Shown piece after piece: positions 35,041 through 48,020 of a stretch of 64,000 bases of DNA. Position 1 is the first letter of the stretch. Every line of letters starts with the position of its first letter. This DNA comes from Motacilla alba alba (lineage: Eukaryota; Chordata; Aves; Passeriformes; Motacillidae): NCBI RefSeq assembly GCF_015832195.1, contig NC_052026.1, positions 15,781,013-15,845,012 on the forward strand, read 5' to 3'. The position numbers and the translations under genes are program-made. Below the pieces are notes generated by a model. It was given only the letters and a program-made list of their open reading frames with translations. It ran no database searches and was not told the DNA's origin.

Positions 35041-38000
35041 CCTCTTAAGATCACAGTGGTGAAGTGTGTTTGTCCAGGAGCCTAGCAGGGGCAAGCATCC
35101 TGGGCTGCTCAGGTTAGAGACCAGTTGCTTTGATGTAAGGTATTGTTAATACCTTTTTTTCCCTTTAATTAAAAATCCTTTCTCCACTGTCAGTACCGTC
35201 CAAGAGAACAAGCGAGAGAACTGCAGCAAACCTGACTGGTTCTGAAAAAGAAAGAGGTTTGGGATTCATTCCTTCTAAGTCCATAAAGCAGATCACACTA
35301 AAAAAAAAAAGCACAGATTGACACCAACAAACAGGGAAGAAAGCACTGGGCCCTATTAGTTCTGATACACTCTCCCTTGTGGCTCAGTGCCCCTGGGTAA
35401 ATACAGCTCAGGCAGATTCCATGAGGAAAAGTGCAAAACTGGGAGCCAGGCCCTCATCCCTTTCAGGGGTCCTGTACTCCTGGTCAGAGGTAGCAAACTG
35501 ACCCCTGCCCACGTGTGTCCCCCTATGCCATGATTTCTCTCCTTGGATACCCAAGTACCAGCTCAGGGGGACTGATTTGGTACAGACCTCTCACTACATC
35601 TTGGCAGGACACATGAATTAAAAAGTCTCTCCTTAGAGCCCCAGTGCTTTAAATATTTTCTAAGGAAAACAGAAAGATTGCATCTCTTGCAAAATGTATT
35701 TGCAGCCACTTTCTTTTAAAATTCAGCAGCTGGAGAAACAATTCTGTTGTAGGTGTGCAAACCTGTCTCTCACCCTGGCTAGAAAAGAGGGGCATTCAGA
35801 TTCCTCCCTCCCCACAGTGGTCTCCAGAAAACAAAAAATTATCATCTTCTCCACTTTTTTTTCCCCAAATTACCTGCTAAGGACATATCCTGGGCAGTGA
35901 AGAATTCAAGATCCATGGTGGTGTAAAAGTCTTTTTTATAAGGCTGCATTCCATTTTTCCATTTTCCTGGTGGGCAGTCTGGAGCCTCTGAGTTGGATAA
36001 AGCAGAGATATTGGGCACTGAACTCAGTGCCCTCCTCCCTCTTGGGACCGGGGCTGGAATGTAAACTGTTCTGTGCACTATCATAAGAAAAATGGCTTGG
36101 TAAAGCATCTTCCAGGATCTAAGATTTTCTTGTTGTGCATGTAGATGAGGAACCACATTCTGGGAAATCCTAAATCAGGCAAGTTTTTTCTCTGATTGTT
36201 TGGGTTGCAGTATATTGAACAGAAAGATGCCCTGTTTCTACTATGATTTTACAGCTTACATTATGATTTTACAGGTGCCCAAAAGCCCTTGGTTACCTGG
36301 CTATGGTTTTTATACATCAGTGCAACAGTAGAGTGAAATCCCAAAAAAATCAGACACTTTTTGCTGTCTATACACACAAATAATAAGAGATAGGTCCTGA
36401 CCCCAGACAATCTAAAACATCCCACATAAGGGTGGTATTTTAAAGAGATTTGGCATTCCTTTGTGATTTTACTTCCATCTTTGAAAATAAGAAATGGGAA
36501 AATGTGAGGCTGGTGAAAGGAAGGCTAATTTGCCTGCCTTCTTGTAGGTATTACTGAGTTATCCTGCTGCCCTTTAGTCGTGTTTTGGTATTAACTTAGC
36601 TGCAGGCTCAAGTTATGCCAAAGGCAGGAAGGATATGAATTTTAATCAGACACCCATCTCTCACTGAATTCTCCCAGGCTCCTTTGAAAATCCAGACCCT
36701 GGAGCTGTCATGTGTGTGTGCATGCTTGTTTCTGGGCATGTTGTATATATTTGTGCACACACAAATCTACATAAATAAATAAAGTGATATGATCAGATTT
36801 TCAAAGGCATCCAATCTCGAGAAGCATGTCCGTTGTTCTCAACAAGAGGTGGTGAGTGCTGAGCTCGTGTGAAAAACCAGCTCAGATCCCCAGCTCTGGG
36901 AACTCTGAACTTTCCACAGCCCAGGCCTGAGACGAACACACACCAGTTCTGATCACAATTGAGTTTTAATTGCTTTAATAGATTCTGATCTGGGCATGGG
37001 CAGAACAATGTGCCTTTCTAAATGGTTGGCTTTTCTGTCCAAACCCACTTGTGCAAAGCAGTGACAGTGTCAGGCATCCTGCCAGCCTGAGTCCAGAGGG
37101 CTCTGAGGAACAGCTCACAGGCTGTGACAGGCTGGGGCAGTGGAGGCACTCAGGAAGCCTGCTGTACATTTTCTATCATGTTGAAATGGGGTGAAGAAGA
37201 AATAAAGTTAAACAAACACCAGAAGTGCATGTTAAAATGTAAATGCAAGCTGTATTTATTTAAAGGGCTGTTATGATTGCTTAATTACAGATTTTTTTTT
37301 TAAAGTTCCTGCCTTTTTTTTTTTTTTTGTCTAAACAGCTTGGGTTTTGTACACAGCTAGAAAGGCAGGAAAGATTTATGTTGGGGATGACAGAGCTACT
37401 GTAATCACCATTTTCAAAGAGGGTACCTATTCAGGATCTAAGACTATTTTCAGTTTTGATTAAATTGTCCAAACTCCTTAGAAAAACATTTTTTTATTCA
37501 CACAAGTAACAAGCAAGAGGACTCTAGGACATGAGTATGAAGGAGTGAAGGCTCCTAGAAGTGCTTCTGAGAGCATTTCTCATGGCAGTCAGCCTCACTG
37601 GAGACAGTCTCCCCACGGTCACAAAGGGCAGACTTACTTCGAAAAAAAACCATAAACACAAGAGTTGCAAAACCACAAAATCTGACAGGGAGGGACTGAA
37701 ATTATATCCCACTCCCCTTAAAAAAAATTTTAAAAAAAGGCAAAGAAGTATTCATGGATTATGGATGAAAGAAGTGCACCCAATAAGTTAAACTGGAGCC
37801 TGACATGCCAAAATGGACATTGGAACTTGCCTTTAACTAACAAATCACTCACTCCCAAGAAAATTCTCTCTGTAGCTGACACCAACAACTCCTTGCCTAC
37901 AACCAGCATCTTTCCTTTGCTTCCCTTGTTAAAGAGAGCCTTGGGTTACAACCACCTGAGCTCAGCAACTACAGAAGACCAGAGCACAGAGAAGCTGGAA

Positions 38001-38125
38001 CATTCCAGAGTGTGGGTAACTTAGTTTTGAAGAGGTCACTTATATGCAGGTCAGAAGGATCCTTCTCTAGCCTTATTTTCAGAGTGAGAAGTTTATGAAG
38101 CAATATTTTGAAAGTACTTTTTTTT
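35041..38125. other. noncoding DNA, no gene recognised
   Basis: No exon is recognised. Small features are a direct repeat of TATGATTTTACAG at 36242 and 36262 (period 20), a short TG run near 36710, and T10 and T15 runs at 37292-37301 and 37314-37328. The 104-codon minus frame 35842-36156 has no domain. Confidence 0.55.
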
Positions 38126-38208
38126 AGGTGGAAGGTGTCTCATTGGAACAAAATGATCTTTAAGGTTCCTTTCAACCCAAATAATTCCATGATTCTATGA
38201 TTCCATGA
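38126..38208 (+). mobile_element. CR1 LINE 3' end, short 5'-truncated copy
   Basis: The plus strand reads AGGTGGAAGGTGTCTCATTG, GAACAAAATGATCTTTAAGG, TTCCTTTCAACCCAAATAAT and then three octamer-like units of the ATTC(T/C)ATG tail, which is the diagnostic 3' terminus of avian CR1. Only about 83 bp survive, and the copy lacks the segment usually found between the GGAAGGTGTC and GGAAC motifs. Extreme 5' truncation is normal for CR1. No coding part is present. Confidence 0.9.
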
Positions 38209-41200
38209 AATAAGCAGAAATCTGCAGCTAGTGTCAACTGTCTCCTGAATAAAAGCTCTCTAAAACAAAAGCTGCTTAATCAAAGTACCAGTACCAGTGA
38301 TCTACCTTTTAAAACAGATAATTCTCTCACATTTTAAACCAATGACACTTAAAGAGGATAACATATAATAGAGTGCAGTGTTTTCCAAACTACTGCAATT
38401 TTTCAGGTGTCACCAACACAAATCTATTGACTGATTTATACTAATTACTTTAAAAAGATGCTGCAGGGCAAATCACACACCCTCAGTCAATTTACATCAG
38501 AGACCATTCTGAAAGTGACAAGGTGTGCACCTACTTTTGAACAGCTGTCAGACTGAAAAGAAAATAAATACTGAACTCAGAGAAAACATATAGAAAATGT
38601 GGTTAATCAAACACAGAATTCTCATCATATTGCTAATTGTTGATGTTAATGCATATTTCCTTTTTCATCATCCTCTAAAGGCAATAGTCACCACAGGTAT
38701 AAATATTAAATCTGCAAAAGAATTTGTCTTAAAGTGCTAATTTGTATATTTCCTTGAAAAATACTTTTACATTTTCTATAAACATGTAGCGCTGATGACA
38801 AGACAGGTTCCAGGGCAGGCACCCTGACAGGAGCAGCACACAGGTAAGGGAAGAACAAAGGGTCCTCCCCTCCCATTTTGTGATGCACAGGGGATGTTCT
38901 GGAACACACACAGGCAAATCTGATCCCTAACAAATCTCTGCTGCTCACTGGCATGATGTGCAGCGAGCTGGGATCACTGATTTGGAAAAGAACAATTAAC
39001 AGCCCACAGCGACAGGGTCAGGAGAGAGCCCAGATGTTTTTAAATGCATTTGAATAAAATCTACTTTACCAGGGAGGAAAAAACCAAAACCAGTGCCTGT
39101 CTGTCAAGTGCCTGTTGGAATCATCAGGACAATGGGGCCCAGTGGTTTTTGGAAGAGGCTGGAGCCCAGTTCAGCCACCAGGCTGGTTGTCAGAGTGCAG
39201 GCTCCCACTCTGGTGGCCGAGGCTCCTGACTGTCTGCAGTTACACATTAGCAAATGGCATAACCAGGTGGGACACAAGGGCTGACAGGCCAACAGTCTTT
39301 TTCACATTCCCACAATCTGACAGAATATAAATACAATCAAAGCACAATTTGCATTAGCACCAGTGGTGAAAAATAGGATGCCAGCACTGTCTAGCACAAC
39401 AGCTGCTCAGCATCTGAATGAAATACTGTATCCAGTATTCACCCATCTCATAACATCCTTTTTGTAAGTCTCAGAGGTCACCTAAACACATTTATTGACT
39501 TCATTATTTTTATATAGGGAGAAAAAATTGATGGTGCTACAGAGCTGAGCAAATAACTCACAATAAAATCTTTATTCAATATATTTCATCTTTTTTTTAC
39601 TGTTGCTGAAACACAGTGAAATTCTTACATTTAACCATTATCTAAAAACACTATCCGAGAATTTCTGCAGTAAATTTTTTTATGCTACAAGATGTTCTTG
39701 GAAAGTTCAGAGTGAATGTTTACCATTACAACTGTGTTTATTATTTAGATAAACCATGAAGCACTCTTTCTGTTCTCCAACTGACTTACACAATTCATAG
39801 TACAATGTGACTTACGAATTTTACTACTACGTGTACATGACAAATCCATGAACAGTTGGTTTGAGTGGCTCAGATTCTAGGACTTGTCAGCAATTAATTT
39901 CATGAGGAGTAAAATTAAAAGCAATTGAAAGGATCACATCCCAAGTGTCCTATCCAGAGGAAACAGAGACCAGAAAATGTGATAGCAATGCACAAATCAG
40001 AGGTTGATTAGTTGCACATATTCTAAAATAAAACTCCCAGTGACATTTTTTATGAGAGCCTGGATACATTTGGTGGCCTTTTTTATTTAAAAAAAATTCA
40101 TTTCACTGAGCAAACCATTTCACTCATATCCTGAGTGGGAGACAGCCAAATCTCCTCAGATGCTATCAGTTACCCCTGGCCCCTTGGCAAAAATCTGGTG
40201 ACACCTTAGCTGATGAATGTATGAAAGGAGAAAGTATAAATAATGGTCCTGAAACTGATACTTTTTGCCTGAAAAGTGCAGCCTGTGACACACTCAAGTA
40301 AGGTACATTATTAGGATTGCTCAGCACACAGGATCAATTCCTGCTGGTAGAGATGAGTACCAATTTCACAATACACAGCTCTGAAAAGCTGATTTGCTTC
40401 AGGAAGCTCCACTTTGGATCTTATTTTGAAGCAGACTAAGGAACTGAAACAAGCTCAGTTATGTACCTCTCCACAAAGCTCATAGGGATGAGACTCTTCA
40501 GACTGAATGAGGTCTGAAATTTGCCTGAGAATGCTTTGCCCATTCTTATTGAAACAAATGAACCAACAAGTGAAGCACATAGCTGATTATGACGACAAAA
40601 ATAACTCAAAGCAAGACCCCCACTGGCTCACACAAAGGGATGGCTCATTGGCTGTGCAGGGTATAAGGAGGAACAGCACAGATGCAAATTGCACTGGGGA
40701 CAGGAGGATGCTGAGCTGTGTGTGTATGGACAAGTTTCATCCTTTAACTGTGCACAGGGGATTGCTCAGATGTCTGCTCAAAAGAATTTCAGTCACAAGC
40801 TCTGCACAAAAATGCCTCTTCTGTGATGGGGAGACAGGACACAATTTCCTAGGCCCTAAATGAAAAGCCAAGTCTTATCCAAATGTCCTCTGCATTTTCA
40901 TGCATTTCTGACCACATTAAATTTGCATAATGAGTCCAGGAGATCTAAGTGAAGCATTACTTGATTTCTATAATTGCCAGAAGTACACCACAGGAGCCAG
41001 ACTACAACAGGATATGATGGTGTGAGAATGCTACAAGGAGGTACCATATTCTCATGGTGGGCTCCTCTGTACCCAACCATGAGCAACTCTAGGAACTACA
41101 GTTAAGTTCCTAACCTTGTCCTTATTAATATAAAAATACAGGTCTAACTCTGTTGCCACCTCATAGAGACCCTGCCCTGCCACAGCATTTTTATGGCTTC

Positions 41201-41773
41201 AGTTAAAGAAGGCAGAGCTCAGAAACTGCTGACAGGGATAACAAGAGTTTCATGCAGCCTGCACACACCGTGTGAGGAAAGGGAGAGAGAAGCTCTGACA
41301 CAGAAGACATCCATGTTCCACAATGTTTCTATCACTGACACGGAAGTATTATGACACTATCAATCCTGCTTTCTTTACAATCCTACACACCTCTTACCAC
41401 TACAAGTGATTTTCCAGGTGATTGCTTGGCAGAGGTTCAAGAGAGGTGCCCACACACCCACGTTTCAGAGTATCCTGAAAGAGCAGATACTCTTTCCACA
41501 AAAGAACACAATGGATTTGTTCCTCCAGTGAGCTCCCCTTGATCTGACACATGGGACATAAACGGCAGGGTATCAGTTTAATTTCTAGCAGCCACATGTG
41601 TCTCTCAGTTTGCCCAGTCAGTGGAACTCTTCCCTTTGAGGGCAACCTCAAAAGAAGGGAACAAATCAGGGAAGTGACTGAAGTGAAGCACATGGAATAT
41701 TTTCTTTTCTATCTGAGAGTCTCTCAGGGAGACTTCAGGGTGACAAACAATAAAAAACAAGGTTAAAATCCCT
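38209..41773. other. noncoding DNA, no gene recognised
   Basis: AT-rich DNA without recognisable exon or repeat. The overlapping small frames around 39044-39330 on both strands come from one slightly GC-richer patch and carry no domain. The 118-codon frame 40507-40863 is not recognised. Confidence 0.55.
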
Positions 41774-41815
41774 CCTTCCATGAAATCAATGGGATTTTTT
41801 TCATTGACTCCAGAG
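41774..41815. repeat. possible ancient palindromic amniote repeat trace
   Basis: CTTCCATGAAATCAATGGGA followed by TTTTTTTCATTGACTCCAGA is an imperfect inverted pair (TCAATGGGA against TCATTGACTCC). It resembles a common 'attgacttcaatggga' type of ancient repeat that I recall from reptile and bird genomes. A single related block, CCACTGAAGTCAATGACA, occurs near 59260. The evidence is short and weak. Confidence 0.35.
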
Positions 41816-44800
41816 GAACAACAATTTCTTTGTGAAATACTTTGAAAAAGGCTGCATCCTGTCCTGTTCAGTGCCACCACCCAAAGTATCAGCCCTGGCT
41901 GCTGCTGATTTGCACCAGGCAGGAATCTGATCCCTGCATTGCAGAGATTCACCCTCTCTCAGTCCTCACTGTCACCCACCAGTCTGAGACTGTGCTGCAG
42001 ATAAATAGTGGGCTTTAATCCCCAGGACTCTCAATCCAATGCCTTTCACCACTGCCAGATTCACATTTTGTTTTGTCCCTTTAATAGGAGCTTACAGAAG
42101 AACGAAACTGATAAACTTCCTCCTGCTCAGATTGCAGGAGCACAGGATAATATAACAAGTTAAATGAAACATTAGGAGAAATAGAAAGCACTTTACAAAA
42201 CATGCACTGCCTCTTTAACATTTCAAATTTTTCTTTTAACGTAAAATTACAGCATAATATAAGAAAGGAATCCAGCAGGATACTTTATCACAATACTTGG
42301 GCAACTTTAACTCATCTCAAGTGTTATTATAAGAAATAGAATTTACTGGTATGGACTTATATTCAATAGCACTCCTTCCCTTTTTAATGAAATGTCATTA
42401 TTCCAATACAAATCCTTTCATTCTTCAACCCGCTCCCCCCTTCATCTCACTATATTTCATTTCCTGCAGTTACGTGATATTATTGCCTTTTTTTTCCACA
42501 GCTATTGATTTAGGTGTATATGGTTATTGCAATGCAAAATAAAACAGTTCCCCCATCCATTCTACCTTGTACCATTGAACATTAACTTAATTTGTTTCAA
42601 ATCTGCATTTGATTTGGCAAGGAAACCATTTATCTTTATGAAGAAAGCCCTCATAAAGTAGGGACTTCAGGAGATCACTGCTTTAAAAATTTAATAGCCT
42701 TGTGTCTTATACACTAGAAAAATGAATTAAACCTTCAAATATTATATGTCTCAATGTAACCTTTTTGCATTTCATACTATGTTTAATTCATTATATCCCA
42801 GGAAAAAAAAATTAGATAAAACCTCACTAGATTTAGGGTGGTAGTTGGTTCTCAGTTTTGTTTTGACTTCGGCTGGGTATTTCACATTCCAGGATTAAAA
42901 GTCTTTTGATGGAGTATTAGCAGTTGGATGTAGCTGATGTTCTTGGGATGGAATTGGTTGTTGTGTATCTAATGTGGAGACTCCAAACCTGTAAACCCCA
43001 GCATTCAGATCTGACCACACCCTGGCACAGCTCCTCCCACACTGCATTTCTGTGAGCATTTGGAATTCACCCAGGATCATGAGTTTTGAACCCAGAAGTC
43101 TGGACAGCAGCAATCCTACTACTCCCTGTTATTTTCTCCCAACAGTTCTGCCCTCTCATGCACCTCCTCTGTGACTTTGGTCAGAACAAGCTTAGCCCCA
43201 AAAAAACCCCATGCAGTTTCTGAGGTGGATTCCTGGGGAGGTCAGCTTCCCAAACACAGGCAACTGCAAGAGCAGACATGAGGCATGAAGGAGAGAGCTC
43301 ATATGGCTTGGTCTGGCTGAGGCTGGCAGGAAGTTCAAGTCTAAACTAGAAACACATCAAGAGGCTCAAGTCAAGACCTAGAAGTCAGTAAAACTTTGAG
43401 TAAAGATTAAGAGCTATAAAGGTAAAAATACCCAACTCTAGGCAGGTCAACCTTCATAAACTGGGATGAAAGGCACAAGCGTAGCACGGCACACAAAGCA
43501 TAAATACTGCACTGTCTGCTGTAGCAGTATTACCAATTAATTGCTTTTATGTTAGGACTCTGAGTATTGCAAGAAATCTCAATCAAAAGATACCCAGAAT
43601 GAGGAAAGAGTTTAAAGCAGAGAGGCACCATGAAAGAGCCAATGAAAACTTAGGCAGAAGAAAAAGCATCTCAGAAGACCCCTAGAAGAGGACAACCGAG
43701 TGAAGAGAAGGGGGCAATAAAACAGTCAGGAGTTGTGCAAGTAGGGAAAGCAGGAAGCTCTTAATGTTCAAATCAAAAATAAACTCCCCATCAGAACAAC
43801 CTCCATCAGCCTGCAACGTTGTATTACTGAGCTATATTCTTTGGTACACCTAAGTTTTATTGATTTTATAACTATAAAGAAAACAGCAGACACTAGAAAT
43901 ACATTGCACAGGTCTCATTACAAATCTCCCTGTCTGTATCTTAGAACATTCTTAAGCTGCATTTAGCAAGCAACCTGGAGAGCACTGATATACTGTGTAC
44001 ACATATTAGAGACATGACTGTATTTGCCTATTTCTTCCCAGTAGGTAACAACAGGCTGTTTTCATTGGATGATCTCCAGAAACAAAATCAGAGCACAGCA
44101 TTGTGATTACTCAGCTCATACAATGAATTCCCAGTTTCAGTAAGAATAAGTAACATTCTAATTTAGAGCTGATATTTGACACTGTATGCAAGGGGAGGGG
44201 TCTACTTTCCATTTTCTCCTTAGACAACAGCAGTAAACTGCAAAACTCCCTGCTAAAATGTATGATCTTTGGAGAATGCTAATTGACCTACTAAAGTTGG
44301 CTTATTTTATTTGGTGAAATTTGCTTATCACAGGCCTCTAGGTGCTCTACATAAACAATATAAATGAAAATAATGAATAGACCAAATACCTAAGTGACAA
44401 TGGGGACCACATCAATAGCTGTCTGCCCAACAGAATTTGGCTCAAAAGAAACTGTATTATAGCATCTGATCATTTCAGAAGAGGGAACTTTCCCCCTTCT
44501 GAGGTTTGTTTTATTTCTGAGCACAGGGGGATTTGTTAGTTTGAGGCAGATCAGGTATATCCACCCCTTGCAGCCTGCAGAGCACAGCACTTCTGTGGAT
44601 GTGAGCACATGTGGAAGGGACGCCATCCTGTGGGTGTGCAAAGTGGATATTCAGGGAGGGCAGGCAAGGCTGGGGAGAACAGAACACACTCCCACACTGC
44701 CAGGGTTGACTTCTCCAGGGCAGGGGCCAATCTGAGACCACAAACAGAGTAAAGCTGTTCAGCTCCTGGTGGTTCCCTACAAGCCTGAGGACGGGAACAA

Positions 44801-44944
44801 CAGCAGCAGAGGTTATCTCTAATTTTATGCACTTCCCAGAGTAGAGAATTTCTCTCGAGATAACCTCAATTATTTTGTTGTTGTTACTATTTCTGTGCAT
44901 GGAGTCTAAGGAGATTTCTAAACAGGATGAAACGAGCACATCAT
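41816..44944. other. noncoding DNA, no gene recognised
   Basis: No exon or clear transposon. The 142-codon minus frame 44511-44939 overlaps three others in different phases and has no domain. The interval 42160-42820 is strongly AT-rich. Confidence 0.55.
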
Positions 44945-45012
44945 CTTCTCATAGAAAGGCTCATCCAGCAGCATTGTTCTTCTCATGGAAAGGCTCCTCC
45001 AGCAGCAATGTT
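44945..45012. repeat. 34-bp tandem duplication, two copies
   Basis: The units at 44945-44978 and 44979-45012 both begin CTTCTCAT(A/G)GAAAGGCTC and end CCAGCAGCA(T/A)TGTT. They differ at three of 34 positions, so the duplication is older than the 22-bp one at 18766. It lies outside any recognised gene. Confidence 0.92.
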
Positions 45013-45500
45013 CTCTCTAGATCAACCAAGTCAGAAAATAAACTGCATCTGTAGGAACACAGACAGGATTTGAGAGCAAACCAGTCACCCAGTGTGAGTC
45101 ACCATAATGCTTGAGGGATATAAACTGTGAAACTGCAAATTTAATATTGAAAGAACCAGACTAGACTTATGCTAGCTAGCTAACAAAACAAAGTTCAGCA
45201 TTGCTTCACTCACCAGCAGCTCAGGGAGCTTCACGGCTCACTCTGACCTTGCCAGGTCCAGGCTGCTGGTGAGGTGGAGACTCTACAGCCCCCTTCTCCC
45301 ATGAGAGCAACTCTGACATACCAAGTGCCCTTCCTGATGTGAGGGACAGAGGACAGAGCATCCTCCACTTTGGAAAGCGGGATTCCAGGCGGGACCAAAC
45401 ACTGCCTGCCAAACACGTGCGTCCCACTGACAGCACCCCAACCAGGATATCAGGCTGTCAGCTGTGACATCTCCGTCACCTCATTCACAATTCCCACAAC

Positions 45501-45528
45501 TGTGCAACTGTTGCACAGCTGTTGCACA
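45501..45528. repeat. short palindrome with tandem CTGTTGCACA units
   Basis: TGTGCAACTGTTGCACA (45501-45517) is a palindrome with 8-base arms around a single T. It is followed by a second CTGTTGCACA unit at 11-base spacing. Its CAACTG and CAGCTG hexamers fit E-box sequences. It is too short to assign a function. Confidence 0.5.
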
Positions 45529-46678
45529 ACTCAAGTGTTTCTGCTGATTCCCAGGCCAGTGAAAGCAAAGCAAACAATAATACCTGTTCTTTACAGATTT
45601 CATACCCCTTCAGAGCAGGTACATGGAGTCGGAGACATTCCTCCTCTTCACAGATTTAAAAATTTGGACGGGAAGGAGCTTCATTCAATCTCCTGCTAAT
45701 ACAATATGAAACACTCTTCACAGCTGTAATTTCCTGTAGCATCTAAAATGCTTCCTGTTAATATTTTCCATGTTGTTGCTGTTTTTATGAAAAAAATCCC
45801 CTAAATATTAACATTTTCAGATGGCAGAATGGAAAAAGCTAATATAACTCTTAGAGACACAGCATACAAATCCAGAAATAGATCTAAAGGCAGATTTCTC
45901 AGCACTCCCTAAATTCTGGAACAGAGAACAGACCAAAACCCCAGTCCAACCTTCTGCTTTTCCTCACCCAGTACTCAGATGTTGTAATTTGACCTCGATT
46001 CTAGCCAGAAGACAAACCTCATTTCTGTAGCGTAACACAGATCATGAACCTTTATTTTATCATTGTGTCCATACAAATTCCTGCATTCTCCCATTTCCAT
46101 GGCAAATAATAATCCTACCTTTCTTATAACGCTTGGAGGAGAACGATTTGGGTCTTTTTTCTGGGAAGTAAATGATATTTACCAGCTATTGCTGCTGAAA
46201 GATTTCAACTAAATGGGAGGTTCGAGAGACAGGGAACAATAAACAAAATAAAGCCACAAAGTAGCCAAAAACTAAACTAAGCAAACAAAAAGCCTTAGGT
46301 TTTAGTTCTATAGCGTCCCACAGTTATCCTCAAAAATTCCATTTTAAAAGATTTAATGATTTTGTGAGCACCTAAATGATGAGGGATATCTCAAAGAGGA
46401 CCAGGACTCGCTGGGAGCATTATTGCCCCAAGAAAACTAGAACATGCCTGACCCTTGCAGACAGCAGCAACAGACCCAGTGAGCAACTCCCATTATTATT
46501 TTGCTGTTTCTTTGTCCATGCTGCCTGGAGGGCTGAGCCAGCTTTGTAGGAGAATTAGTTTGGCTCCCCTGGCTGCCCAGCCCAATTACTCAGCAAAAAC
46601 CAGAGGGCTGATGGTAATGGGTAATGGGAACTCAGGGACCACCAGCCCTGTCAGTGAAGCTGCACCATTCATACCTGT

Positions 46679-46697
46679 ATGTCTGTCTGTCTGTCTG
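46679..46697. repeat. (TGTC)n microsatellite, about 4.5 units
   Basis: A short tetranucleotide run of ATGTCTGTCTGTCTGTCTGG type. It is only a few units long, and the overlapping frame encodes Ser/Val/Cys/Leu from it. Confidence 0.85.
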
Positions 46698-47739
46698 GCA
46701 CAGGGCTACAGGACTTATGCAGTGGCTTCTCTCTAGCTAAGCAAGAAAAATATCAAATTGGACATATTTGCAAGCTTGTACAATTAGTTGCCGAGCTGAG
46801 TGTGCAGATTAACATTTGTTCATGTATTTACCAACTCTTCAATGGCTTTTCAATAATGATCCCTACAGCTGTGGACATAATTTGTGTAGTCATAGACCAT
46901 GGATATGGTGTGCAATCAAATGTGAGTGCCCACAAATCTGGGAAAGATCTAATATGGGATCAAGGCATACCTTCTGGGAGTGTACTTGTTCCAGCTAGGC
47001 ACTCAATCCAGTGAATTTCTTGAGATTCTTGGTAGCCATAGTACCAGAAGGCAAGCAGACTAGACCGAAGATACAAATGTACCTCCAGTTTCAGAAAATC
47101 TTGCAAATTTCCCTAGTTTGTGGCTTATATAGACACTGAAAAATTCTCACTCTTCCCAGACAGCATTTGGGACACTACTCAGTTTAACATTACATGCAGC
47201 TTCTGAAGAACTTTGCAACATTTATCATTTCCAATAAAAAACTTTTCTGCACCGAGAAAATGCATGTGATTTCAGCTTTGTCATAAATCAGTCTGTAAAA
47301 TGTCTAGCCAGGTTTTTGTTAAAAAGTGAAAGGAACACTCACCAGTGTGGTCATCCCGTGCCAGGAATGCTGGGGCTGGCACAGCCCTGTTCCTACAGCA
47401 ACAAGCTGTGACCCTCTGGGTCACTCTGGATTGCACTGTCCTGTACATAAAGGTCACTTAAATCAATGAGATGGTGTGTGGGATACAAGTGAGCCTCAGA
47501 GTCCTTCCAGATACCAGGGACTCTTTATTTGCTCACCTTTTTTTCCGTGGACAGCTGCAGGAGTTTCTGCCAGGCTAACACAGAGCAGAGCAGGGGCCCA
47601 TGGATATTTGTAGATTACTCCTGTAGAGTGTCATTACCAGGTTCTTCACATTTGTCATCACACACCCATACCTTGCCAATTGTATCTCTTCATATTTGGA
47701 TTATTTAGATGCAAATCCACTGCACATTGCAAATTCCCC

Positions 47740-48020
47740 CTCTCTCAGAACGCAATCGATTTTAAAAGCATGCGAGCGAAAGCCTGAGTGCTCAGAGTCT
47801 TTGCAAGTGTCCATGACATGAAAGACTTTAAGTGACTGTAAGCTATTTTCCTTGCTGTCAAGCTGCCAGATGATTTTCTTGCTATTAGCACATGCCTATA
47901 CAGGCCAAACTAATGCTTGCCTTTTTGGACATATGTGAGGAAATAAATGTAATTACAAGCAAGATGTAATCACAATTGCTTTACTATTAAAGCTGCTGTA
48001 TGCTCTCACGGTTTAGTTAA
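47740..48020. promoter_or_regulatory. candidate conserved noncoding element
   Basis: Non-repetitive block with a CpG-bearing left edge (AACGCAATCGATTTTAAAAG and CATGCGAGCG, 47749-47778), then AT-rich DNA with GTAATTACAAGC, GATGTAATCACAATTG and ACTATTAAAGC at about 47949-47992. The mix resembles deeply conserved vertebrate noncoding elements. No alignment supports it yet, and no reading frame or repeat explains it. Confidence 0.25.

Larger units (their letters stand above)
45013..47739. other. noncoding DNA, no gene recognised
   Basis: No exon is recognised. It contains a short palindromic tandem motif at 45501-45528 and a (TGTC)4-type run at 46679-46697, both listed separately. Frames of about 110 codons at 45370-45699 and 46679-47014 have no domain; the second starts inside the TGTC run. 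Confidence 0.55.

Noticed and set aside
46215..46235. GGTTCGAGAGAC as a tRNA B box
   Set aside because: It lacks the conserved B-box end, and no A box, acceptor stem or anticodon arm is found upstream.
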